Positions 1-5,445 of a stretch of DNA of 17,953 bases are shown in pieces. The position numbers were made by a program, and so were the translations under genes. The stretch's first letter is position 1; the number at the start of each line of letters is the position of its first letter. The notes under the pieces are model-generated. The model had not been told where the DNA came from, did no database searches, and saw only the letters and a program-made list of their open reading frames with translations. Where the stretch lies: positions 1-17,953 of the forward strand of contig JABDJU010000149.1 of assembly GCA_013003325.1 (NCBI GenBank), read 5' to 3'. This stretch comes from Acidimicrobiales bacterium (GTDB taxonomy: Bacteria; Actinomycetota; Acidimicrobiia; Acidimicrobiales; SZUA-35).

Positions 1-8
1 CCCGACCG

Positions 9-49
9 AGAGTTTGCGAAGCCAAACTCTGAGGAACTCGAAGAGTTCC
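9..49 (-). terminator. Tandem hairpins downstream of tRNA-Ala
   Basis: Two perfect inverted repeats follow the tRNA 3' end on the minus strand. The first pairs 33-39 with 43-49 (7 bp, GGAACTC/GAGTTCC, 3-nt loop) and begins 2 nt after the tRNA. The second pairs 9-16 with 23-30 (8 bp, AGAGTTTG/CAAACTCT, 6-nt loop). Read on the minus strand, both loops contain CTTCG. There is no T-run, so this is not a classical intrinsic terminator. Termination without a U-tract, or a 3'-trailer processing structure, are both possible; the structure is seen, the role is inferred. Confidence 0.55.
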
Positions 50-51
50 CG

Positions 52-124
52 TGGAGGTGAGGGGAATTGAACCCCTGGCCTCCTCGATGCGACCGAGGCG
101 CTCTACCAACTGAGCTACACCCCC
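52..124 (-). tRNA. tRNA-Ala, anticodon CGC
   Basis: The minus strand folds into a complete 73-nt cloverleaf. The acceptor stem GGGGGTG (124-118) pairs with CACCTCC (59-53) and contains the G3:U70 wobble, the alanine identity element. The D arm is GCTC...GAGC, the anticodon stem is CCTCG/CGAGG around loop GTCGCAT, which places CGC at positions 34-36 and reads codon GCG. The T arm is AGGGG TTCAATT CCCCT. The discriminator base is A and CCA is not encoded. It starts 19 bp after the stop of the GlpR-like gene on the same strand, so the two may be co-transcribed. Confidence 0.97.
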
Positions 125-143
125 GCGTTTGCGGACTGTGAGC

Positions 144-686
144 TTACCCGTAGTTGACGAGAAGTTCGTCGTCGTCGGCGTACTCCCAGGGAGAGTCGTC
201 GTAGTCGTCTCGGTCGTACTCGTCGAGGTAGATCACCGTCTCGCGGCGTTCCAGTTCGCGGGCGCCGGCCCGGTTGGCGAAGGCCACAAACGTGGCGAGC
301 AGCACGTCGATCGTGAGGTGCACACCGACGAACAGCCCACCGGCGATGATGGCGGCGACCAATGACACGACTGCGGAAATGCAGAGGGCGAGGAAGATCT
401 GACGCCGACGATTGTGGACCGGCTGGGACCGCCACTTCGACGGGCTGGTGGCGAGCTGACTCCCGGACCGTTCGATGATCACTTCCTCAGGAGCCCGTCC
501 CATTGCGCTGAGCTGTTGGCGGAACGACCCGATGGAGTCGTGCTCGCGGGCCCTAAGCGAACGCAAGAAAGGAACGACGAGCCAGGCGATCCAGAGGCTC
601 GCAACGAAGGCGAGAATGAGCATTTGCCAGAGGGGCAGCGGCATCGAGGGGGCACTTTCTTGGGTGTGACGGGTATCTCTGCCCAT
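144..686 (-). CDS. GlpR/SepX-like small membrane protein (putative receptor of gephyrin-like Glp)
   Basis: Predicted 180-aa membrane protein. It has an N-terminal transmembrane helix (about 20-41) ending in the pattern WLVVPFLRSLR, a basic cytoplasmic loop of about 55 residues, an arginine cluster (HNRRRQ, 92-97), two closely spaced helices (about 97-119 and 120-138), a charged stretch (RARELERRE-like) and an acidic Asp/Tyr-rich tail. This order resembles the actinobacterial GlpR/SepX family, where the N-terminal W..LVP..LR segment and the R-rich motif before paired C-terminal helices recur. In Corynebacterium, GlpR anchors the MoeA paralogue Glp to the divisome. A moeA/glp gene lies 1.6 kb away. 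The start at 686 is chosen because AAGAGG (702-697) lies 10 nt upstream; an ATG at 644 would give 166 aa and has no clear ribosome site. Family assignment is from remembered architecture, not alignment, and sequence identity is probably low. Confidence 0.65.
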   Translation of the reverse strand: MGRDTRHTQESAPSMPLPLWQMLILAFVASLWIAWLVVPFLRSLRAREHDSIGSFRQQLSAMGRAPEEVIIERSGSQLATSPSKWRSQPVHNRRRQIFLALCISAVVSLVAAIIAGGLFVGVHLTIDVLLATFVAFANRAGARELERRETVIYLDEYDRDDYDDSPWEYADDDELLVNYG

Positions 687-696
687 TATTAGTCGA

Positions 697-702
697 CCTC
701 TT
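697..702 (-). promoter_or_regulatory. Shine-Dalgarno of the GlpR-like gene
   Basis: AAGAGG on the minus strand, 10 nt before the ATG at 686. It decides between this start and the downstream ATG at 644, which lacks such a site. Confidence 0.5.
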
Positions 703-728
703 CGGCCATCTGTTGGCATCTCCCGACA

Positions 729-764
729 TTGGCCCAAAGTCATGCGAGGGGTACCGTTGTCACC
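729..764 (+). promoter_or_regulatory. Leaderless-type promoter of moaA
   Basis: A -35-like TTGGCC (729-734) is followed after exactly 17 nt by TACCGT (752-757), a match to the actinobacterial TANNNT -10. Only 7 nt (758-764) separate it from the ATG at 765, so transcription would start at or next to the start codon. No well-placed Shine-Dalgarno is present; AGGGG is 13 nt away and overlaps the promoter. Confidence 0.6.
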
Positions 765-1748
765 ATGGCAGAACGGCTGATCGACACCTTTGGCCGTGCG
801 CACACCGATCTGCGGATTTCGGTCACCGATCGGTGCAACTTTCGCTGCGCCTACTGCATGCCCGAAGAAGGCATGGAGTGGCTCGATCGGGGCGGGATTC
901 TCACCTACGAAGAGATCGAACGGATCGCCGGGATCCTGGTTCGAGAAGCGGGGGTCACATCGATCCGTCTCACCGGCGGCGAGCCTACGGTGCGAGCCCG
1001 GCTTCCGCTGTTGGTGCAGCGCCTGTCCCAGCTCGGTGTCGAGCTGTCGATGACCACCAACGGCGCCACGTTGCCGCTGATCGCCGCCGATCTGCGCGAC
1101 GCCGGATTGGATCGGATCAATATCAGCATCGACACTCTGCACCGCGATCGGTTCTACGAGCTGACCAAACGGAACGAGCTCGAGCGGGTGCTCGACGGCA
1201 TCACGGCCGCGGTGCACGCCGGCTTCGACCCGGTGAAGTTGAATGTGGTCCCGATGCGCGGGATCAACGACGACGAGATACTCGACTTCCTCCAGTTCGG
1301 CCAGGACCGCGGAGTGACGGTCAGGTTCATCGAGTTCATGCCACTCGACGCGCAGGGCCAGTGGTCCAACGAACGGGTGGTGACCGCCCGGGAGATTCTC
1401 GATACCGCGGCATCGCGGTTCAGTTTCGAACCGCTGACCAGAGGTTCATCTCCGGCGGAGAGATTCCGCTTCACCGACGGGTCGGGCGAGTTCGGCGTGA
1501 TCGCCAGCGTCACCGAACCGTTCTGCGAAGCATGTGACCGGATGCGTCTCACCGCCGACGGCCAGCTGCGCAACTGTCTGTTCGCGTTGGGGCACACCGA
1601 CCTCCGATCGCTGCTGAGAAGCGGCGCCTCAGACGACGAGATCCTCGAGGCGATCCGGAGCGAGGTGAAGAAGAAGTGGGCCGGTCACGCCATCAATCAG
1701 GTGCACTTCATCCGCCCGACCAAGTCGATGAGCCAGCTGGGCGGGTAG
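765..1748 (+). CDS. moaA: GTP 3',8-cyclase MoaA
   Basis: Radical SAM enzyme that, with MoaC, converts GTP to cyclic pyranopterin monophosphate, the first stage of molybdenum cofactor synthesis. The 327-aa product has the usual family length. The N-terminal SAM cluster motif is C24-x3-C28-x2-C31 (DRCNFRCAYCMP), followed by GGEP at 71-74. The second [4Fe-4S] cluster motif near the C-terminus is C254-x2-C257-x13-C271 (FCEACDRMRLTADG...RNC). The protein ends in the GG dipeptide typical of MoaA (KSMSQLGG), required for catalysis in studied members. The start at ATG 765 gives the standard N-terminus and fits the leaderless promoter; a longer reading frame upstream (from 729) would run through that promoter. 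The moaC gene follows on the same strand after 52 bp that contain a hairpin and a new -10 box. Confidence 0.96.
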   Translation: MAERLIDTFGRAHTDLRISVTDRCNFRCAYCMPEEGMEWLDRGGILTYEEIERIAGILVREAGVTSIRLTGGEPTVRARLPLLVQRLSQLGVELSMTTNGATLPLIAADLRDAGLDRINISIDTLHRDRFYELTKRNELERVLDGITAAVHAGFDPVKLNVVPMRGINDDEILDFLQFGQDRGVTVRFIEFMPLDAQGQWSNERVVTAREILDTAASRFSFEPLTRGSSPAERFRFTDGSGEFGVIASVTEPFCEACDRMRLTADGQLRNCLFALGHTDLRSLLRSGASDDEILEAIRSEVKKKWAGHAINQVHFIRPTKSMSQLGG

Positions 1749-1761
1749 CCCTCAACCGAGG

Positions 1762-1784
1762 TCGGCCGCTGGGTGGGCGGCCGA
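1762..1784 (+). terminator. GC-rich hairpin between moaA and moaC
   Basis: Perfect 8-bp stem TCGGCCGC (1762-1769) / GCGGCCGA (1777-1784) with loop TGGGTGG, starting 14 nt after the moaA stop and ending 4 nt before the moaC -10 box. No T-run follows. It could end or attenuate moaA transcription before the separate moaC promoter. Confidence 0.45.
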
Positions 1785-1788
1785 GGAC

Positions 1789-1800
1789 TACCCTGTCGAC
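1789..1800 (+). promoter_or_regulatory. Leaderless-type -10 box of moaC
   Basis: TACCCT (1789-1794) lies 6 nt before the ATG at 1801, matching TANNNT spacing for leaderless transcription. No Shine-Dalgarno is visible between the box and the start. No convincing -35 element is seen; the region where it should lie is occupied by the hairpin 1762-1784. Confidence 0.5.
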
Positions 1801-2283
1801 ATGCCTGAACGAGAGCTGACCCACCTCGATCCTCTGGGTCGGGCTCGCATGGTCGACGTCACGCCGAAGGAGCCGAGCCACCGTCGGGCCACGGCCCGGG
1901 CGCGGGTTGCGATGGACCCCGAAACGACCAGCCTGATCGCACGGGGCGCGGTGGCCAAGGGTGACGTGCTGGCGGTTGCTCGCGTTGCGGCCATCCAGGC
2001 TGCGAAGCGAACCCCTGACCTCCTGCCGCTTTGCCATCAGCTCATGATCGGTTCGGTCGTCGTGAACTTCGAACTCGGTGACGACTTCGTCGAGGTCGAA
2101 GCAACCGTCGACACCGTTGATCGCACCGGAGTGGAAATGGAAGCGCTCACCGCCTGTACGGTCGCCGCCCTGACGATCTACGACATGTGCAAGTCGGCCG
2201 ACAAGAACATGACCATCGGCAACATTGCGTTGTGGGAGAAGACCGGCGGTAAGTCGGGCCCGTATCGGCGGGTGGCCGACTGA
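1801..2283 (+). CDS. moaC: Cyclic pyranopterin monophosphate synthase MoaC
   Basis: Second enzyme of Moco synthesis; it rearranges the MoaA product into cyclic pyranopterin monophosphate. The 160-aa length is the family norm. The opening (LTHLD...RMVDVTPKEPSHR), the KRTPDLLPLCHQL block (K69, H79), the DRTGVEMEALTACTVAALT block (E112, E114) and IYDMCKSADK (D128, K131) are all family signatures including the catalytic Asp/Lys pair near the C-terminus. It has its own -10 box, so it need not depend on moaA transcription. Its TGA stop forms one half of the palindrome TGAGCTCA (2281-2288), the other half being the moeA stop on the opposite strand. Confidence 0.96.
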   Translation: MPERELTHLDPLGRARMVDVTPKEPSHRRATARARVAMDPETTSLIARGAVAKGDVLAVARVAAIQAAKRTPDLLPLCHQLMIGSVVVNFELGDDFVEVEATVDTVDRTGVEMEALTACTVAALTIYDMCKSADKNMTIGNIALWEKTGGKSGPYRRVAD

Positions 2284-2285
2284 GC

Positions 2286-3506
2286 TCAGGTGAGAAGCAC
2301 TACGCGCACCTTCTCGCCGCTGCTGACCCCTTCGCCATCAGGGATGGCGGCCAGACCATTCGCCATCGCCAGCCCCGACAACTGGTGGGATCCCTGTCCG
2401 CCGGCCGAGCGCACTCGGGGTGCGCCATCGATCGATTCGGCGACCCGAACCCGGATGAAGTGGGTCTTGCCGTCCCGCTGGCGAAGCAGCGGCTCGTCGG
2501 TGAACGCCCACACCGTTCTGCGCTCGGTGTCGCTATAGCCCATCATCTTCAGTAGCGCCGGTCGTGCCAGCAGTTCGAAACTGACCGCCGAACTCACCGG
2601 ATTGCCAGGCAAGCCGAAAATGGGAGTACCCAAGACGGTTCCGAATGCGAACGGCTTGGCCGGCTTGATGGCGATCTGCATCCAGTTCAGCTCGCCGAGG
2701 CGTTGCAGCAGGGTCTTGACGAAATCGAAATCACCCATGCTCACACCGCCGCTGGTCAGCAGGGCGTCGCAGGTCTCCGCCCCGGCCCTCAGCGCGGCTT
2801 CGATCGCCGCCTCATCGTCGGGCAACCACCCGAGGTCGACCGGTTCGAGCCCGGCCTCAGCGACGAGGGCCAAGAGCTGGGGGCGGTTCGAGTCTCGTAT
2901 CTGGCCCGGGCCGAGGGGTTCGGGACCCACCACGAGCTCATCGCCGGTGGAGAACACGCCGACGCGAGGGCGCCGGACGACCTCGACTTCGGTGAGGCCC
3001 AGCGTGGCGAACATCCCGATATGAGCCGGGGTGATCACGATGCCCGGTTCGAACAGCTCGGTGCCGGCCTTCAGGTCGTCGCCGGCGGGTCGTACGTGGT
3101 TGCCGGACCGAACCTCACCCCTGACACTGACCGTGGTGTCGTCCTCGTCGACAGCGGTGAGCTCGACCATCACGACGGCGTCGGCTCCGTCGGGAATTGG
3201 GGCTCCGGTCATGATCCGCATCGCTTCGCCAGGCCGAAGAGGCCGATCAGCGACCGACCCTGCGGCGATGGTGCCAGCGATCGGTAGGTCCACCGGTGAC
3301 TCCGCCGAAGCCCCGGTCGTATCGACGGCCCTGACCGCGAACCCGTCCATGCCGGTGTTGGCAAAGGGTGGGATGTCCTCGTCAGCCGCCACCGACTGAG
3401 CTAGAACCATCCCTCGAGACTCGTCGATCGGCACGCGTGTGGTTGACAACGGGGCAACCTGGTCCATCACTCGGCGCTGGGCGTCGGCCAGTGGCATGAG
3501 GCTCAT
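2286..3506 (-). CDS. moeA: Molybdopterin molybdotransferase MoeA / gephyrin-like Glp
   Basis: Inserts molybdate into adenylylated molybdopterin. The 406-aa protein shows the complete MoeA layout: PPFANTGMDGFA (46-57, with D54), MTGAPIPDGADAVV (99-112), the AGDD element (141-144), STGDEL (186-191) and SGGVSMGDFD (252-261) of the MPT-binding domain, KPAKPFAFG (281-289), GLPGNPVSS (298-306), and the C-terminal beta-domain motif SHQLSGLAMANGL (373-385). The start is ATG 3506, which overlaps the galU stop by ATGA, so the two genes are translationally coupled. In actinobacteria this branch includes Glp, which binds FtsZ and a membrane receptor in Corynebacterium. Whether this copy has a division role cannot be told from the motifs, but no catalytic motif is missing, and moaA/moaC lie alongside. 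Confidence 0.95.
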   Translation of the reverse strand: MSLMPLADAQRRVMDQVAPLSTTRVPIDESRGMVLAQSVAADEDIPPFANTGMDGFAVRAVDTTGASAESPVDLPIAGTIAAGSVADRPLRPGEAMRIMTGAPIPDGADAVVMVELTAVDEDDTTVSVRGEVRSGNHVRPAGDDLKAGTELFEPGIVITPAHIGMFATLGLTEVEVVRRPRVGVFSTGDELVVGPEPLGPGQIRDSNRPQLLALVAEAGLEPVDLGWLPDDEAAIEAALRAGAETCDALLTSGGVSMGDFDFVKTLLQRLGELNWMQIAIKPAKPFAFGTVLGTPIFGLPGNPVSSAVSFELLARPALLKMMGYSDTERRTVWAFTDEPLLRQRDGKTHFIRVRVAESIDGAPRVRSAGGQGSHQLSGLAMANGLAAIPDGEGVSSGEKVRVVLLT

Positions 3507-4417
3507 AGGAGTCCCTCACGGCGGCACACATCGGCAAGGATGTCGCGGAACGCAGGTCCCACGTCGTCTCGTTCCAGCGTCAGTTCGACCACCGCTCTGA
3601 GGTAGTCCTCCTTCTTGCCCGTATCGAACCGACCCTCGGTGAAGCTGTATCCGAACAGCGGCTCCCGATCCAACAGCGAGACCATGGCGTCGGTGATCTG
3701 GATCTCTCCTCCGACGCCCGGACCGGTCGATCGGATCTCGTCGAAGATAGTCGGTGTGAACAGGTAGCGGCCCATGACGGCCAGGTTCGAGGGCGCTTCG
3801 GCCGCAGCGGGTTTTTCCACGAGTCCGGTCACCCGGTGCAGGCGGTCGTTGTCGGTCGGTTCCGCCGCAGCACATCCGTACGAGGAGATCTCGTCGGGGT
3901 CGACCTCCATCAGCGCCACGACCGACGAACCGTGTTGGTTGTAGGCGTCGACCATCCCGTCGAGCACCCCAGCCCGCTCGTGCATGATGTCGTCGCCAAG
4001 GAGCACCACGAAGGGTTGGTCGCCGACATGTGTTTCAGCCATCCCGATGGCGTGGCCCAACCCGAGCGCCTCTCCCTGGCGGACGAAATGGATGTTGGCC
4101 ATCCTCGTGAGCTCGATGATCTCATCGAGCTCGGCGGTCTTGCCCTTTTGCTCCAGTGCCATTTCGAGCTCAGGGAATCGGTCGAAGTGATCCTCCATCA
4201 CCTTCTTGTGTCGAGAGGTGACGATGAGGATGTCGTCCATCCCGGCCGCAACGGCCTCCGCCACAATGAACTGGATGACCGGCCGATCCACGATGGGCAG
4301 CATTTCTTTGGGCACCGACTTCGAGAACGGCAGGAACCGAGTTCCGAAACCGGCCGCCGGAATGACCGCCTTGCGAACAGGTTTGTGCATCGTGCCATCG
4401 TAGGAGTCTGATTTCAT
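3503..4417 (-). CDS. galU: UTP-glucose-1-phosphate uridylyltransferase GalU
   Basis: Makes UDP-glucose from UTP and glucose-1-phosphate, feeding cell-wall glycan and glycolipid synthesis. The 304-aa product has the nucleotide-binding loop AAGFGTRFLPFSKSVPKEML (21-40), LVTSRHKK-like IVTSRHKK (65-72), the Mg-binding region VVLLGDDI (137-144), GLVEKP with E201/K202 (198-203), and the C-terminal RFDTGKKEDYL (263-273), all typical of bacterial GalU. ATG 4417 is chosen because AGAGGG lies 7 nt upstream; a TTG at 4438 would overlap the fmdB start and an ATG at 4390 has no ribosome site. It is the first gene of a galU-moeA pair and is divergent from fmdB with only 20 bp between start codons. The same galU-moeA linkage is known from mycobacteria. 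Confidence 0.95.
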   Translation of the reverse strand: MKSDSYDGTMHKPVRKAVIPAAGFGTRFLPFSKSVPKEMLPIVDRPVIQFIVAEAVAAGMDDILIVTSRHKKVMEDHFDRFPELEMALEQKGKTAELDEIIELTRMANIHFVRQGEALGLGHAIGMAETHVGDQPFVVLLGDDIMHERAGVLDGMVDAYNQHGSSVVALMEVDPDEISSYGCAAAEPTDNDRLHRVTGLVEKPAAAEAPSNLAVMGRYLFTPTIFDEIRSTGPGVGGEIQITDAMVSLLDREPLFGYSFTEGRFDTGKKEDYLRAVVELTLERDDVGPAFRDILADVCRREGLL

Positions 4418-4418
4418 C

Positions 4419-4435
4419 CCGCTACCCTCTAGCGG
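4419..4435. repeat. Perfect inverted repeat between galU and fmdB starts
   Basis: CCGCTA (4419-4424) and TAGCGG (4430-4435) flank CCCTC. On the galU mRNA, the core of the AGAGGG ribosome site falls in the 5-nt loop. On the plus strand the repeat covers the putative fmdB -10 box TACCCT (4423-4428). It could be an operator or an mRNA hairpin presenting or masking the galU site; the role is inference. Confidence 0.55.
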
Positions 4436-4437
4436 CA
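4423..4437 (+). promoter_or_regulatory. Leaderless-type -10 box of fmdB
   Basis: TACCCT (4423-4428) is the same hexamer as upstream of moaC, here 9 nt before the ATG at 4438. No Shine-Dalgarno exists upstream of this start, which supports leaderless translation. No clear -35 element is seen. Confidence 0.45.
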
Positions 4438-4752
4438 ATGCCGGTCTATGAGTACAAGTGTGTTGAGTGCAACGAACGCTTCGAAGTGGAGCAATCCATG
4501 AACGACGCCACGCTCAAGACCATCAAAGGTGAGGACCACACCCACAAGGTGAAAAAGGTATTCTCGCCGGTTGGAATCTCGTTCAAGGGCTCCGGCTTCT
4601 ACAAGAACGACTCGGCCAAGTCCAAGAAGAAGGACCGCCCGAAAGACACGAGTTCGAGTGGTGTTAAGAACGGATCGGGAACGTCATCCGATTCGTCCGC
4701 CCCATCAAGCTCGACGTCATCGTCTTCCGACGCCAAGGCTGCTACGACCTAG
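4438..4752 (+). CDS. FmdB-family (Rv0991c-like) zinc-ribbon-type protein with Ser-rich tail
   Basis: Small 104-aa protein with the FmdB N-terminal signature MPVYEYKCVEC (C8, C11) and the conserved SPVGISFKGSGFYKND block (43-58). The mycobacterial homologue Rv0991c, which lies beside galU, has been described as a redox-regulated chaperone. In most FmdB proteins a second CPxC knuckle completes the zinc site; here that region reads LKTIKGEDHTHKVKKVF with no cysteine, but has H34 and H36. From about residue 60 the tail is lysine-rich, then low-complexity Ser/Thr/Ala (about 70-104), probably disordered. The SAF-domain gene follows on the same strand after 36 bp and is probably co-transcribed. The family is confident; chaperone function is inferred by homology. 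Confidence 0.88.
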   Translation: MPVYEYKCVECNERFEVEQSMNDATLKTIKGEDHTHKVKKVFSPVGISFKGSGFYKNDSAKSKKKDRPKDTSSSGVKNGSGTSSDSSAPSSSTSSSSDAKAATT

Positions 4753-4788
4753 TCACCCCACGGCGTCGAATCCATCGGCGGTCGAACC

Positions 4789-5445
4789 GTGCAAGATGAA
4801 TCCCCTTCCCTGATCCGCCCCGACGGCGAGCTGTCGGTAAGGGCGGCGGCCCTGCTCCGACTACGGGACAGAATGCGTTCGATCCCGCCCCGCCGCATTC
4901 TGGCCATGGCGATAGCGCTGGCCGTCGGTTCCGGCACCTGGTCGGTGACGAGGGCGGCTGGGGTCGAACGAGCCCGCTGGGGCGAAGTGGTCGCCGTGCT
5001 GGTCGCAACCGATCATCTCGAGATCGGCGAGGCCCTGTCCGCCCAAAACAGCGAACTGCAGAATCGACCCCTGGCGCTCGTCCCAGCCGGCTCCCTGACA
5101 GAACTCAGGGTCGGGGTGCACACGATCGCTCCGTTGGTTCCAGGCCAGACGATCGTAGAGGCCGCCGTGGCGCCGGATCGAGCCGGGCTGCGCGGCTGGG
5201 AACGAGCTGTGACAATCCCGATGCCGCTCGCCCCTCCCCCGCTGCAGGGCGGAGACACCGTCGACCTGATCGCAGTGCGGCTGGTGGCAGGACACCCCCG
5301 ATCGATCACCTTGGGTCACGCCCGTGTGCTCGACCTCGATGAGGTTGGGCTCACCCTCGCCATCGACCAACTCGCCGTCGGCTCTGTGTTCGAAGCGCTC
5401 GGATCAGGCGCGGTAGAGGTTGCCAGACGGCCAACGCAGCGGTGA
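4789..5445 (+). CDS. SAF-domain (CpaB/FlgA-like) membrane-anchored protein
   Basis: Predicted 218-aa protein with a basic cytoplasmic N-terminus, one transmembrane segment or uncleaved signal anchor (about 36-54, RRILAMAIALAVGSG...), and an extracytoplasmic part. Residues about 66-128 resemble the SAF fold (VVAVLVATDHLEIGEALSAQ... PLVPGQTIVEAAV) and about 140-215 resemble the RcpC/CpaB domain that follows it (GGDTVDLIAVRL...ARVLDLD). CpaB acts in Flp pilus assembly and FlgA in flagellar P-ring assembly, but no pilus or flagellar gene is present here. The start is a GTG at 4789 with no ribosome site; an ATG at 4876 would remove the basic leader. It follows fmdB by 36 bp. Its last 42 bp overlap the convergent GT2-like gene. 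Function unknown. Confidence 0.72.
   Translation: MQDESPSLIRPDGELSVRAAALLRLRDRMRSIPPRRILAMAIALAVGSGTWSVTRAAGVERARWGEVVAVLVATDHLEIGEALSAQNSELQNRPLALVPAGSLTELRVGVHTIAPLVPGQTIVEAAVAPDRAGLRGWERAVTIPMPLAPPPLQGGDTVDLIAVRLVAGHPRSITLGHARVLDLDEVGLTLAIDQLAVGSVFEALGSGAVEVARRPTQR

Noticed and set aside
687..1217. Upstream extension of the GlpR-like reading frame to a 357-aa protein.
   Set aside because: The extension is antisense to moaA, whose catalytic motifs are certain; ATG 686 has a ribosome site and gives the expected membrane topology.
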